Source: Flavobacterium sufflavum
Lineage (GTDB): Bacteria > Bacteroidota > Bacteroidia > Flavobacteriales > Flavobacteriaceae
Reading direction: 5' to 3'
DNA length: 64,000 nt
Assembly (NCBI RefSeq): GCF_004016525.1
Contig: NZ_SACJ01000002.1
Location: 186,001 to 250,000, forward strand
The notes under the pieces are model-generated. The model was not told where the DNA came from and did no database searches. It was given only the letters and a program-made list of their open reading frames with translations. Shown in pieces: positions 44,101 through 52,737 of this stretch. Each line of letters starts with the position of its first letter. Position 1 is the first letter of the stretch. A program made the position numbers and the translations under genes.

Positions 44101-47100
44101 ATGATAATACAGAAATACCGGTAACTCAAAATCCAAAAATTGCTTTAGTTAAGACAGGAAGCGTTGGAGGAGCTGGAGGATTAGGGGATCCAATTACCTA
44201 TACTTTTGCAGTAACCAATACAGGGACAACAACATTAACTAATATTGTAGTAAGCGATCCTATGCCTGGATTGATTATAACTGGAAACCCAATAGCCAGT
44301 TTAGCTCCTGGGGCAACTAATATAAGTATTACAGGAACTTATGTGATTACCCAAGCAGATGTTAACGCTGGTAAAGTAACTAACTCGGCATTAGTAAACG
44401 CAAAAGATCCACAAAATAATAATATTACGGATATTTCGGGTACTACGGTATTAACAGATGATAGTACCGAAACTCCAATTGGTAGTAGATCTACAATTGC
44501 TTTAGTAAAAACAGCAATAATTGGCGGTACTGGAACAGGACTTTTGGGAGAAACAATAACCTATACTTTTGCAGTAACCAATACAGGGACAACAACTTTA
44601 ACTAATGTAGTAGTGACAGACCCTATGGTTGGTTTAACTATAACAGGAAGTCCGATAGCTAGCTTGGCTCCCGGAATTACGGATACAAGTATCACAGGGA
44701 CTTATGTGATTACTCAAGCCAATGTTGATGCAGGAAAAGTAACGAATTCAGCATTAGTAACGGCTAAAGATCCACTGAATAATAATGTTACTGATATTTC
44801 AGGAACTACTATAGGTACTAACGACAGTACAGAAACACCGGTTACTCAAAGCCCGGCTATCGCCTTGGTAAAAACGGCAGTTTATAATGGTAATCCGCTT
44901 AAAGCAACGGCAGGAGATACAATTACTTATACGTTCACAGTTTCCAATATCGGAAATACAACTTTATCTAATGTTGTCATTTCTGATCCAATGATTGGTT
45001 TAACAATAACAGGAAATCCTATTGGCAGTTTGGGAGTAGGTGCAACAAATGCAAGTATAACAGGAACTTACATTGTTACTCAGGCCAATATTGATGCAGG
45101 TAAAGTAACCAACTCTGCTTTGGCTACTGCCAGAACTCCTCAAGGGAATAACGTTCAGGATATTTCTGGAACTACTGTAAATAATAATACCAGTACTGAA
45201 ACTATTTTGCCTCAAACATCAAGCATTGCGTTAGTAAAAACAGCCGCAATCAGCGGAACAGCTACAGGGCTATTGGGAGAAACAATAACTTATACTTTTG
45301 CAGTAACCAATACAGGAAATACAACTTTGACAAATGTTGTGGTGACTGATCCTATGGTTGGTTTAATTATCACTGGAAATCCGATAGTCAGTTTGGCTCC
45401 AGGTATTACAAATTCTACTATTAAAGGAACTCATGTAATTACTCAGGCTGATGTTGATGCAGGAAAAGTAACCAATCAGGCAACAGTTACGGCAAAAGAC
45501 CCGCAAAATAATGATATTAGTGATCTTTCAGGAACTACAATAGGTACAAATGATAGTACTGAAACTCCTGTGACTCAAACACCGGCAATAGCTTTAGTGA
45601 AAACAGCTGTTTATAATGGTAATCCACTTAAGGCATCGGTAGGTGATACAATTACCTATACGTTCACGGTTTCTAATACAGGAAATACAACCTTAACTAA
45701 TGTTGTAGTTTCTGACCCAATGATTGGTTTAACAATAACAGGAAATTCTATTGCCAGTTTGGGAGTAGGTGCAACAAATTCAAGTATAACGGGAACTTAT
45801 ATTATTACTCAAGCCAATATTGATGCGGGTAAAGTAACCAACTCCGCTTTGGTTAATGCCGAAACTCCTCAGGGCAATAACGTTCAGGATATTTCAGGAA
45901 CAGCCGTTAATAATGACACGAGTACCGAAACTACTTTGCCAAAATCAGCTTCATTGGCTTTTGTTAAAACAGCGGTTTACAATGGAAATGCAACAAAAGC
46001 AGCAGTGGGAGATACTATTACTTATACTTTCACGGTTACCAATACCGGAAATGTAACGGTAAGCAATATTGTGATTAATGATGCCAAATTAGGAGCGACT
46101 AATTTAGCCTTGGTTCCGGGAACTTTAGCACCATCGGGAGTAGGAGTGGTAACCAGAAGTTACACCATTACCCAGGCTGATATTAATGCCGGAAAAGTAA
46201 CGAATACGGCTATTGCCAAAGGACAAGATCCTCAAGGAGTGGATGTTCAGGATATTTCAGGAACTACTGTGAATAATGATACCAGTACCGAAACTACATT
46301 ACCAAAATCAGCTTCATTGGCTTTTGTTAAAACAGCGGTTTACAATGGAAATGCAACAAAAGCAGCAATAGGCGATACAGTTACTTATACTTTCACAGTG
46401 ACCAATACCGGTAACGTAACGGTAAGTAACATTGTAATTAATGATGCCAAATTAGGAGCGACCAATTTAGCCTTGATTCCGGGGACTTTAGCACCGTTAG
46501 GAGTTGGAGTGGTAACCAGAAGTTACACCATTACCCAGGCTGATATTAATGCCGGAAAAGTAACCAATACGGCTATTGCCAAAGGACAGGATCCGCAAGG
46601 AATTGATGTTCAGGATATTTCTGGAACAGCCGTTAATAATGACACGAGTACCGAAACTACTTTGCCAAAATCGGCTTCATTGGCCTTTGTTAAAACAGCG
46701 GTTTACAATGGAAATGCAACTAAAGCAGCAGTGGGTGATACTATTACTTATACTTTCACAGTGACCAATACCGGAAATGTAACGGTAAGCAACATTGTAA
46801 TTAATGATGCCAAATTAGGAGCGACTAATTTAGCTTTAGTGCCTTCTACTTTAGCACCATCGGGAGTTGGAGTGGTAACTAGAAATTATACCATTACCCA
46901 AGCTGATATTAATGCCGGAAAAGTAACCAATACGGCTATTGCCAAAGGACAGGATCCGCAAGGAGTGGATGTTCAGGATATCTCAGGAACAGCCGTTAAT
47001 AATGACACGAGTACCGAAACTACTTTGCCAAAATCGGCTTCATTAGCCTTTGTTAAAACAGCGGTTTACAATGGAAATGCGACTAAAGCAGCAGTGGGTG

Positions 47101-48446
47101 ATACTATTACTTATACTTTCACAGTGACCAATACCGGAAATGTAACGGTAAGCAACATTGTAATTAATGATGCCAAATTAGGAGCGACTAATTTAGCTTT
47201 AGTGCCTTCTACTTTAGCACCATCGGGAGTTGGAGTGGTAACTAGAAATTATACCATTACCCAGGCTGATATTAATGCCGGAAAAGTAACGAATACGGCT
47301 ATTGCCAAAGGACAGGATCCTCAAGGAGTGGATGTTCAGGATATCTCAGGAACGGCGGTTAATAATGACACCAGTACCGAAACTAGTTTACCAAAATCGG
47401 CTTCGTTAGCCTTTGTTAAAACAGCGGTTTATAATGGAAATGCAACAAAAGCTGCAGTAGGAGATACCGTTACTTATACTTTTACAGTAACCAATACAGG
47501 GAACTTACCAGTAAGTAACATTGTAATCAATGATGCTAAGTTAGGAGTGGCAAATTTAGCCTTAGTGCCGTCTACATTAGCACCATCGGGAGTTGGAGTG
47601 GTAACTAGAAATTACACCATTGCCCAAGCTGATATTAATTTAGGAAAAGTGACTAATACGGCTATTGCCAAAGGGCAAGATCTATTAGGTAACGATGTTC
47701 AGGACATCTCGGGAACAACAGTTAATAATGATACAAGCACAGAAACTAATTTACCACAATCTCCAAAAATTGGATTAATGTTAAATGGGGAGTTTCAAGA
47801 TGAAAATAACGATGGCCAGGCTCAAATAGGTGAAACAATTTTGTATACCTATACTATTATGAATTTGGGTAATGTACCATTGTCTAATGTTTGGATTGAT
47901 AATGCAATGGTTGGACTTGGAATGAATAGTGGTAGAATTAATATGCCTATTGGAGCTGTGGATAATACTACTTTCACAGGAAGTTATAGCATTACCCAAG
48001 AAGATATAATTGCAGGACATGTAACTAATCAAGCTACTGTATATGGTACAAGTCCTTTAGGTGTAATAGTTCAGGATTTGTCTGATAATGATAATCCATT
48101 AGAAAATGATGCTACCGTAATAGGTGTTGATGGTTGTGTAATAAAAGTATTCAACGCTGTTTCACCAAATGTAGGTTCAGAGTATGAGAGGATTTTATAT
48201 ATAAGAGGATTAGATTGTTATCCAAATAATACCGTTCAAATATTTGACCGTTGGGGGGTAAAAGTGTATGAAGTGGATGGTTATGATAATGCGAACAAGG
48301 CGTTTAGGGGAGTGTCTGAAGGAAGAACAACGCTAAGTCAATCTAATGGTTTGCCAAGTGGGACTTATTTCTATGTGCTTAAATATGTTGATGCAGAAGG
48401 TAAAGGGTTTAATAAATCAGGCTACTTGCATTTAGTTAACGATTAG
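41160..48446 (+). CDS. Giant DUF11-repeat surface protein with type B T9SS C-terminus
   Basis: 2428-residue secreted protein. The N-terminus has a delayed hydrophobic segment (LFLFLGLILLSLNSYGQ, ending near residue 41), consistent with a signal peptide. Residues about 42-735 hold four ~180-190-residue repeats (each near a CN..TYPV segment, DYPAGTFAGY, and STTAFDEVK). Residues about 740-2300 hold about 13 DUF11-type Ig-like repeats (ALVKTAV.., ITYTFTVTNTGN, ITQADVDAGKVTN). Five central ones are nearly identical 121-residue copies. The last ~95 residues (ILYIRGLDCYPNNTVQIFDR, RWGVKVYEV, SGTYFYVLKY) are a gliding-associated type B sorting domain. Adhesin or filament role is inferred. Operon with a SprF-like and an OmpA-like gene. 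Confidence 0.9.
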   Translation: MRNNYLDLSNKNLIQITQLRNRFNKLFLFLGLILLSLNSYGQCNVEVPTPFVSANFDNLSVSTNTTGVCLSIVGCGINNESRLIDASLTNFASANFGVVSIGTSHSLRVTDSNTTYTAGTFAGFKIAPSGGLLSLDLLNGITIKTYNDGVQQQSFSGASLLGLSLLSSPTDYIVGFNTSVAFDAIEIVLDGGVSLLSSTNIYHAVVREYCAGPALVCNTATKVSLPTYPVAIDQANTGVSGVSVGSVSNVENAISSDANDYATINLTVGLLASGTIAIKDQLTDYPAGTYAGLEIENSNLLSLTALGNVVVSTYLNGVLREQFSGNNLVANTSLLASGGRFKLGFVSTQSFDEVKLSVNQTLAVNLGTTRVYGAVFERFCAGPALPCNTQTAVTTPTYPVYVNNTNSGINGLVCALCSVNNQDNLIDANLTNYAEVNLSVGVGTSGSLSVKEQITDYPAGTFAGYTIENPNLINVGAFNAVRVTTYLNGVQQESKIGNDVLVSVGTDLLVTTGKKTVGFVSTTAFDEVKITFENLVSLNLGIVKVYNAVFQKLCDPVVECNKTYVLSNPDFPVVINQDRTGVEGVACVSCAVNNTNNLLTADKTDFANITLIAGVVGSGSVSVKDQLFTYPKGTFAGYVIRDLGTLAQVNLLQSLSISTYNDGVLQESRTAGQVIDLSLIGLDVLGSVPGVYNIGFKTTLPFDEIRLTLNSVASVINSINVYGAFVDTSESDGGTLLCNSSAITVTKDGVYVDTNSDGKVNVGDRIDYTFVVKNTGNETLTNVTVTDNNANVSGTPIASLAPGASDSTSYTATHIITQADIDAGVVYNLATVTAVTPFGTTITATSTDPTPCGSCPVNPGCTDCTATLVPQTDGIALVKTAVVGGTGAKGDVITYTFSVTNTGNTTLTNIVVTDPMVGLSITGNPIASLAPGATNTSITGIYVITQADVDAGKVTNSALVTAKDPQNNDITDISGTTVTTDDNTEIPVTQNPKIALVKTGSVGGAGGLGDPITYTFAVTNTGTTTLTNIVVSDPMPGLIITGNPIASLAPGATNISITGTYVITQADVNAGKVTNSALVNAKDPQNNNITDISGTTVLTDDSTETPIGSRSTIALVKTAIIGGTGTGLLGETITYTFAVTNTGTTTLTNVVVTDPMVGLTITGSPIASLAPGITDTSITGTYVITQANVDAGKVTNSALVTAKDPLNNNVTDISGTTIGTNDSTETPVTQSPAIALVKTAVYNGNPLKATAGDTITYTFTVSNIGNTTLSNVVISDPMIGLTITGNPIGSLGVGATNASITGTYIVTQANIDAGKVTNSALATARTPQGNNVQDISGTTVNNNTSTETILPQTSSIALVKTAAISGTATGLLGETITYTFAVTNTGNTTLTNVVVTDPMVGLIITGNPIVSLAPGITNSTIKGTHVITQADVDAGKVTNQATVTAKDPQNNDISDLSGTTIGTNDSTETPVTQTPAIALVKTAVYNGNPLKASVGDTITYTFTVSNTGNTTLTNVVVSDPMIGLTITGNSIASLGVGATNSSITGTYIITQANIDAGKVTNSALVNAETPQGNNVQDISGTAVNNDTSTETTLPKSASLAFVKTAVYNGNATKAAVGDTITYTFTVTNTGNVTVSNIVINDAKLGATNLALVPGTLAPSGVGVVTRSYTITQADINAGKVTNTAIAKGQDPQGVDVQDISGTTVNNDTSTETTLPKSASLAFVKTAVYNGNATKAAIGDTVTYTFTVTNTGNVTVSNIVINDAKLGATNLALIPGTLAPLGVGVVTRSYTITQADINAGKVTNTAIAKGQDPQGIDVQDISGTAVNNDTSTETTLPKSASLAFVKTAVYNGNATKAAVGDTITYTFTVTNTGNVTVSNIVINDAKLGATNLALVPSTLAPSGVGVVTRNYTITQADINAGKVTNTAIAKGQDPQGVDVQDISGTAVNNDTSTETTLPKSASLAFVKTAVYNGNATKAAVGDTITYTFTVTNTGNVTVSNIVINDAKLGATNLALVPSTLAPSGVGVVTRNYTITQADINAGKVTNTAIAKGQDPQGVDVQDISGTAVNNDTSTETSLPKSASLAFVKTAVYNGNATKAAVGDTVTYTFTVTNTGNLPVSNIVINDAKLGVANLALVPSTLAPSGVGVVTRNYTIAQADINLGKVTNTAIAKGQDLLGNDVQDISGTTVNNDTSTETNLPQSPKIGLMLNGEFQDENNDGQAQIGETILYTYTIMNLGNVPLSNVWIDNAMVGLGMNSGRINMPIGAVDNTTFTGSYSITQEDIIAGHVTNQATVYGTSPLGVIVQDLSDNDNPLENDATVIGVDGCVIKVFNAVSPNVGSEYERILYIRGLDCYPNNTVQIFDRWGVKVYEVDGYDNANKAFRGVSEGRTTLSQSNGLPSGTYFYVLKYVDAEGKGFNKSGYLHLVND
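45945..47759 (+). repeat. Five 363-bp tandem repeats in the adhesin gene
   Basis: Units begin at 45945, 46308, 46671, 47034 and 47397, with exactly 363 bp spacing (121 codons, protein residues 1596-2200). Units 3 and 4 differ at only a few bases; unit 5 is the most diverged. High DNA identity points to recent duplication or gene conversion. Confidence 0.95.
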
Positions 48447-48501
48447 TAAATAAATATAGCATTGGAAAGAAAGGTTCTTTAGAGTAATTAAAATTAATAG
48501 T

Positions 48502-49416
48502 ATGAAAACAAATTCTATAATACTACTTCTGTTATTAGTAATGGTCTCTGGTTTTGCTCAACAAGATTCGCAATACACACATTATATGTATAATACAATT
48601 AATATTAACCCTGCTTATGCCGGTAATCGTGGTGTGACGAGTATTTTTGGTTTGCATCGTACCCAGTGGGTAGGATTAGATGGTGCGCCTACTACTAATG
48701 CTTTTTCGATTAATGCACCACTCCAAAATTCAAGGGTTGGGCTTGGACTTTCATTTGTAAATGATGAAATTGGTGCAGGAGATCAAAATAATATTGCTGT
48801 TGATGTATCTTATACTATTCCAACATCTGAAGAATATGATTTGTCTTTTGGAATCAAAGCTTCTGCCGATTTATTGAATGTGGATTATACCAAATTATCC
48901 CGATATAATACAGCTAATCCGGCATTTCAAAATAATATTGATAACAAATTCTCTCCAAACATTGGAGCAGGGGTTTATTATCATTCTGATAAAATGTATG
49001 TAGGTTTTTCGGTTCCCAACTTTTTAAACACAAAACATTTCGATGATAATTCATCAGTTGCTGTCAAAGACCGGTTGCATTATTATTTGATGGGAGGATA
49101 TGTTTTTGACGTGAGTCCATCGATTAAGTTAAAGCCAAGTATTTTGACCAAAATGGTATCGGGAGCTCCTTTGCAAGTCGATTTATCTGCTAATGTATTG
49201 CTGCAGGATAAATTTACCTTAGGACTTTCTTATCGATGGAGTGCTGCAGCAACGGCAATGGCAGGAATTCAAGTTACTCATGGATTGCTTGTAGGCTACA
49301 GCTATGATTTTGATACTACTAGTTTGGAAAATTACAACTCAGGTTCTCATGAAATATTTTTACGTTTTGAATTGTTTAATATTCAAAAGAGAATAATAAC
49401 TCCAAGATTTTTCTAA
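48502..49416 (+). CDS. PorP/SprF-family outer-membrane protein
   Basis: 304 residues. Signal peptide (1-20), then the family signature QDSQYTHYMYNTININPAYAG in two parts, GLHRTQWVGLDGAP and SFVNDEIGAG, followed by a beta barrel. In Flavobacterium johnsoniae the homologue SprF is needed for surface delivery of the giant adhesin SprB, a type B substrate; this gene directly follows a giant type B protein, so it is very likely its dedicated partner. It is 55 bases after the adhesin and 11 bases before the OmpA-family gene. Confidence 0.92.
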   Translation: MKTNSIILLLLLVMVSGFAQQDSQYTHYMYNTININPAYAGNRGVTSIFGLHRTQWVGLDGAPTTNAFSINAPLQNSRVGLGLSFVNDEIGAGDQNNIAVDVSYTIPTSEEYDLSFGIKASADLLNVDYTKLSRYNTANPAFQNNIDNKFSPNIGAGVYYHSDKMYVGFSVPNFLNTKHFDDNSSVAVKDRLHYYLMGGYVFDVSPSIKLKPSILTKMVSGAPLQVDLSANVLLQDKFTLGLSYRWSAAATAMAGIQVTHGLLVGYSYDFDTTSLENYNSGSHEIFLRFELFNIQKRIITPRFF

Positions 49417-49427
49417 AAGAATAGCTT

Positions 49428-51377
49428 ATGAAAAAGTATAACATATCAGTATTGTTGCTTGTTTTTTTTGCTTTGCAACTTTCGGCACAAGTTGGTTCCA
49501 GAGATAATAAGGCGGATAAGGATTACGACAGATTCGCTTATATCGATGCTATAAAAACCTACGAACGCATGTTTGAAAGAGGCTATAAGTCTCCGGACAT
49601 GTTGTTAAAACTGGCCAATGCCTATTATTTCAGCGGTGATTTAGAGAATGCCGCCAAATATTACAAAGAGTTGTTTGCTTCTGAAACCATTGTGACTCCC
49701 GAATGTTATTACCGATTTGCCCAATCTTTAAAGTCAATTAAAGAGTATAAAAAGGCAGATGAAATGATGGCCAAATTTAATAAAGAGAATGGTAATGATT
49801 TGAGAGCTAAATTGGCAAGAACTCAAAGAGATTATCTCACTGTTATTAAGAAAAATTCGGGACGATATGCCATAGAAAATGCAGGTATCAATTCTAAATA
49901 TTCTGATTATGGAAGTTCGTATTACAATGACAATTTGGTTTTTACCAGTGCCCGTGATACGGGAACTTTTGTAAAACGGATGGATCCCTGGACTGGAGAG
50001 GGGTTTACTAATCTATATCAATCAACTATTGATTCAGATGGCTTGTTAACTAATGTGAGAAGAGCATTTAAAGATTTGAATACTAAATTTCATGAGTCAA
50101 CTCCGGTTTTTACTAAGGATGCTAAGACGGTGTATTTTACCCGAAACAATTATAATGACGGTAAACGCGGAAAGGATACTAAGGAAACTACTTTGTTGAA
50201 AATTTATAAAGCAACCTTAAATGGTGAAAAATGGGAGAATGTTACCGAATTACCTTTTAATAGTGATAACTATAGTGTGGCGCATCCGGCGTTGAGTTTC
50301 GATGGGAAGACTTTGTATTTTGCTTCTGATATGCCGGGAACATTAGGACAGTCTGATCTTTATAAAGTAAAAATAAATGAAGACGGAACTTATGGTACTC
50401 CAGAAAATTTAGGAAAGGGCATCAATACCGAAGGCAGGGAAACCTTTCCTTTTATAACCGAAAAAAACGAACTCTATTTTGCTTCTGATGGTCATCCCGG
50501 TTTAGGTGGAATGGATGTTTTTGTTTCGAAAGCCAGACAGGACGGAAGTTTTAGAGAGGTTTTAAATGTGGGAGAACCGCTGAATAGTCCTAAGGATGAT
50601 TTTGGTTTGTTGTTTGACAATAAATCTAAAATTGGATATGTAACTTCAAACAGAGATGGCGGTTTGGGAGGAGATGATATTTATAAGGTTAAGGAAAACA
50701 GACCAATAGAATATCCTTGCGAACAGTTTTTAGGCGGGAAAGTTACCGATGTTGAGACTAATCAATTGATTGCAAATGCCAAAGTGAGTTTGTATGACAG
50801 TAGCTATCAATTATTGAAATCGGCAACAACTGATGTTAAAGGAGTGTTTGATTTTGGAGAAGTAGAATGTGAAGCTAAATATTATATTAAAACAGAAAAA
50901 GAAGCTTATAACACTGATGAGGTTGCTACAACAATTGCGGGAAATACAGGAAAAACCCATGTTCCGGTTGCAATAGAAAAAACCTTGAAAAAAGTAACTG
51001 TTGGAGATGATATTGCTAAAGTTTTTGGAATAAAAATTATCTATTTCGACTTAAATAAATCAGATATCCGAAATGATGCGGCGTTGGAATTGTCTAAGAT
51101 TTTAGATGTGATGATGCAAAATCCAACAATCAAAATTGATATTCGTTCGCATACTGATAGTAGGAATACTGCAATGTATAACTGGAAATTATCGGAAAGA
51201 AGAGCCGCTTCTACTAAGGCGTGGTTAATTCAAAATGGAATTGATGAATTGCGTTTAACCGCTAAAGGTTATGGGGAATCACAATTGGTAAATAAATGTG
51301 CTGATGGAGTAGAGTGTACTGAAGAAGAACATCAGGCTAATAGACGAAGTGAGTTTGTAATTATTTCTATAAAGTAG
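49428..51377 (+). CDS. OmpA-family protein with TPR and WD40-like repeats
   Basis: 649 residues. Signal peptide (1-20), TPR-like helices (about 25-135), a PD40/WD40-like propeller (about 150-420; TLYFASDMPGTLGQSDLYK, ELYFASDGHPGLGGMDVF, DGGLGGDDIYK), a carboxypeptidase-regulatory-like beta domain (about 430-520) and an OmpA peptidoglycan-binding domain (IIYFDLNKSDIRNDAA, RSHTDSRNTAMYN, LSERRAAST, NRRSEFVI). It resembles T9SS-associated PorE-type proteins and would tie the outer-membrane adhesin/SprF assembly to the cell wall. Last gene of the three-gene operon. Confidence 0.92.
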   Translation: MKKYNISVLLLVFFALQLSAQVGSRDNKADKDYDRFAYIDAIKTYERMFERGYKSPDMLLKLANAYYFSGDLENAAKYYKELFASETIVTPECYYRFAQSLKSIKEYKKADEMMAKFNKENGNDLRAKLARTQRDYLTVIKKNSGRYAIENAGINSKYSDYGSSYYNDNLVFTSARDTGTFVKRMDPWTGEGFTNLYQSTIDSDGLLTNVRRAFKDLNTKFHESTPVFTKDAKTVYFTRNNYNDGKRGKDTKETTLLKIYKATLNGEKWENVTELPFNSDNYSVAHPALSFDGKTLYFASDMPGTLGQSDLYKVKINEDGTYGTPENLGKGINTEGRETFPFITEKNELYFASDGHPGLGGMDVFVSKARQDGSFREVLNVGEPLNSPKDDFGLLFDNKSKIGYVTSNRDGGLGGDDIYKVKENRPIEYPCEQFLGGKVTDVETNQLIANAKVSLYDSSYQLLKSATTDVKGVFDFGEVECEAKYYIKTEKEAYNTDEVATTIAGNTGKTHVPVAIEKTLKKVTVGDDIAKVFGIKIIYFDLNKSDIRNDAALELSKILDVMMQNPTIKIDIRSHTDSRNTAMYNWKLSERRAASTKAWLIQNGIDELRLTAKGYGESQLVNKCADGVECTEEEHQANRRSEFVIISIK

Positions 51378-51402
51378 TTTAGTTAGTTTAGGTTTTATTG
51401 CC

Positions 51403-51435
51403 GTTACCCTATAAACGGGGGTTATATAGGGTAAC
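51403..51435 (+). terminator. Hairpin after the adhesin operon
   Basis: GTTACCCTATA (51403-51413) pairs perfectly with 51425-51435, 11-base loop, then ATTTT. Weak T run, 26 bases after the stop. A second imperfect stem (about 51443-51483) overlaps the end of the convergent glycosyltransferase gene. Confidence 0.65.
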
Positions 51436-51461
51436 ATTTTAAAAACACTAATTGATCATAT

Positions 51462-52553
51462 TCAGTTATGATTGATTAGTGTTTCTTCTTTTAAAAACAC
51501 ATTGAGTATTTCAGGCCAGTTTAGATTGGATTTTATTTCAGAAAGTCCTTTGTAATCGTTTATCTCATTTAAATCTTTAATAGTGAAATGATCTTGTTTT
51601 GCAAAAGGAACTAGGCCTTCTTTTTTTAATTTTTGGGCTAAATATTCCTGTTCGTATTGTCCGGGAGTAGGAATGAAAAAAGCTTTTTTATTCAGTTTTG
51701 ACAAGTCCATAATCGAGGTGTATCCGGAACGACAAAGTATGATATTACTTTCATTGAAAGCTTGTTCTAGCTGGCGACTGTGCATAAAATTATAAAAAGT
51801 AACAGCGTCTATTTGTTCCTTTTTTTGCTCTTTTTCTATAATTCCTTTTACAAAAAGAATGTCCCCATTGTAAAGTGCAATTTCTTTTTTTAGTTTTTCT
51901 TCCAGCATTCCTCGTTGCGGTTCAGGCCCCGAAAGAATAATCATCAAGTCATACTTTTTTTCAAGCTTCTTAGAATTCATTCGACTCAACGGGCCTATGT
52001 ATTTTATGTTTAAATCATGATTTTTTAAATGACTTAATTCGCCCGCTAAATTAGGTGTATCAGCGGTGTCGGGAATCCAGCATTCGGTATACTTTTTAAT
52101 AATATTTTGATGTAAAAGACTGCTTAACCAGGTAGTGTTTCCTGTCATGACATTAAGTTGGTGTGTAATAAATACCGAAGGCACTTTTTTATTGTAAACT
52201 CCAAGTCTGTTGTCAGAAATGATGCCGTCTATATCGTATTTTTTAATCCATTTTTTTACTAATTTCTTTTCTTCTAAAATGGCTTCAATCATTTTGGGGC
52301 AATTCTTCAGTAGTTTCCATTTGAAATATTTGCCGTTTTTGGCATATTCTATTTCGTAGGATGGTAGTTCCAGAAATTTTAAATAAGGAAATTCTTTTTT
52401 TAATAAGTCCAAAGCAATTCCGTCTGAGGCAATAATTGGAATAAAATTATTGTCTTGTAAGGCTTTAATAATCGGGATACAGCGCGTTGCGTGTCCTAAG
52501 CCCCAATTTAACGGAGCTACTAAAATTGTTTTGCTAGGAGAGTTTAAATTCAT
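51462..52553 (-). CDS. GT28/MurG-like glycosyltransferase
   Basis: 363-residue cytoplasmic GT-B protein. The N-terminus TILVAPLNWGLGHATRCIPI has the glycine-rich acceptor-side loop; the C-terminal half has VKGIIEKEQ, ILCRSGYTSIMDLS and FIPTPGQYEQEYLAQKL, which correspond to the nucleotide-sugar-binding region of MurG-like enzymes. Donor and acceptor are unknown; it is not murG itself, since the flanks and length differ. Alone on the minus strand. No clear promoter read. Confidence 0.85.
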   Translation of the reverse strand: MNLNSPSKTILVAPLNWGLGHATRCIPIIKALQDNNFIPIIASDGIALDLLKKEFPYLKFLELPSYEIEYAKNGKYFKWKLLKNCPKMIEAILEEKKLVKKWIKKYDIDGIISDNRLGVYNKKVPSVFITHQLNVMTGNTTWLSSLLHQNIIKKYTECWIPDTADTPNLAGELSHLKNHDLNIKYIGPLSRMNSKKLEKKYDLMIILSGPEPQRGMLEEKLKKEIALYNGDILFVKGIIEKEQKKEQIDAVTFYNFMHSRQLEQAFNESNIILCRSGYTSIMDLSKLNKKAFFIPTPGQYEQEYLAQKLKKEGLVPFAKQDHFTIKDLNEINDYKGLSEIKSNLNWPEILNVFLKEETLINHN

Positions 52554-52676
52554 TTTTTTTAAATCATTTTAATGATAAAAATAGTTAAACAAAATTTTTG
52601 CAAACTTGCTTATGAATTATCAAACTATTAAGTTATTATTTCCTAATGTAATAATTAAAAAGTAATTGTTTAAAAA

Positions 52677-52716
52677 AAAAGACACTGTTGTTTATTAGAA
52701 AACAACAGTGTCTTTT
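52677..52716 (-). terminator. Intrinsic terminator after lysC
   Basis: Perfect 17-bp stem AAAAGACACTGTTGTTT (52677-52693) with 52700-52716 and a 6-base loop; a run of T follows on the minus strand. 21 bases past the aspartate kinase stop. Confidence 0.9.
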
Positions 52717-52737
52717 TAAGAAAGTATATTGAAAATC

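Noticed and set aside
45945-47759. Repeated 363-bp block as a mobile element or rearranged DNA
   Set aside because: All units are in frame inside one open gene, with no terminal inverted repeats or transposase.
51441-51483. A second inverted repeat at the end of the glycosyltransferase gene as a terminator
   Set aside because: The right arm lies within the coding end and the stem has a central mismatch with no clear T run, so only the hairpin at 51403-51435 was called.
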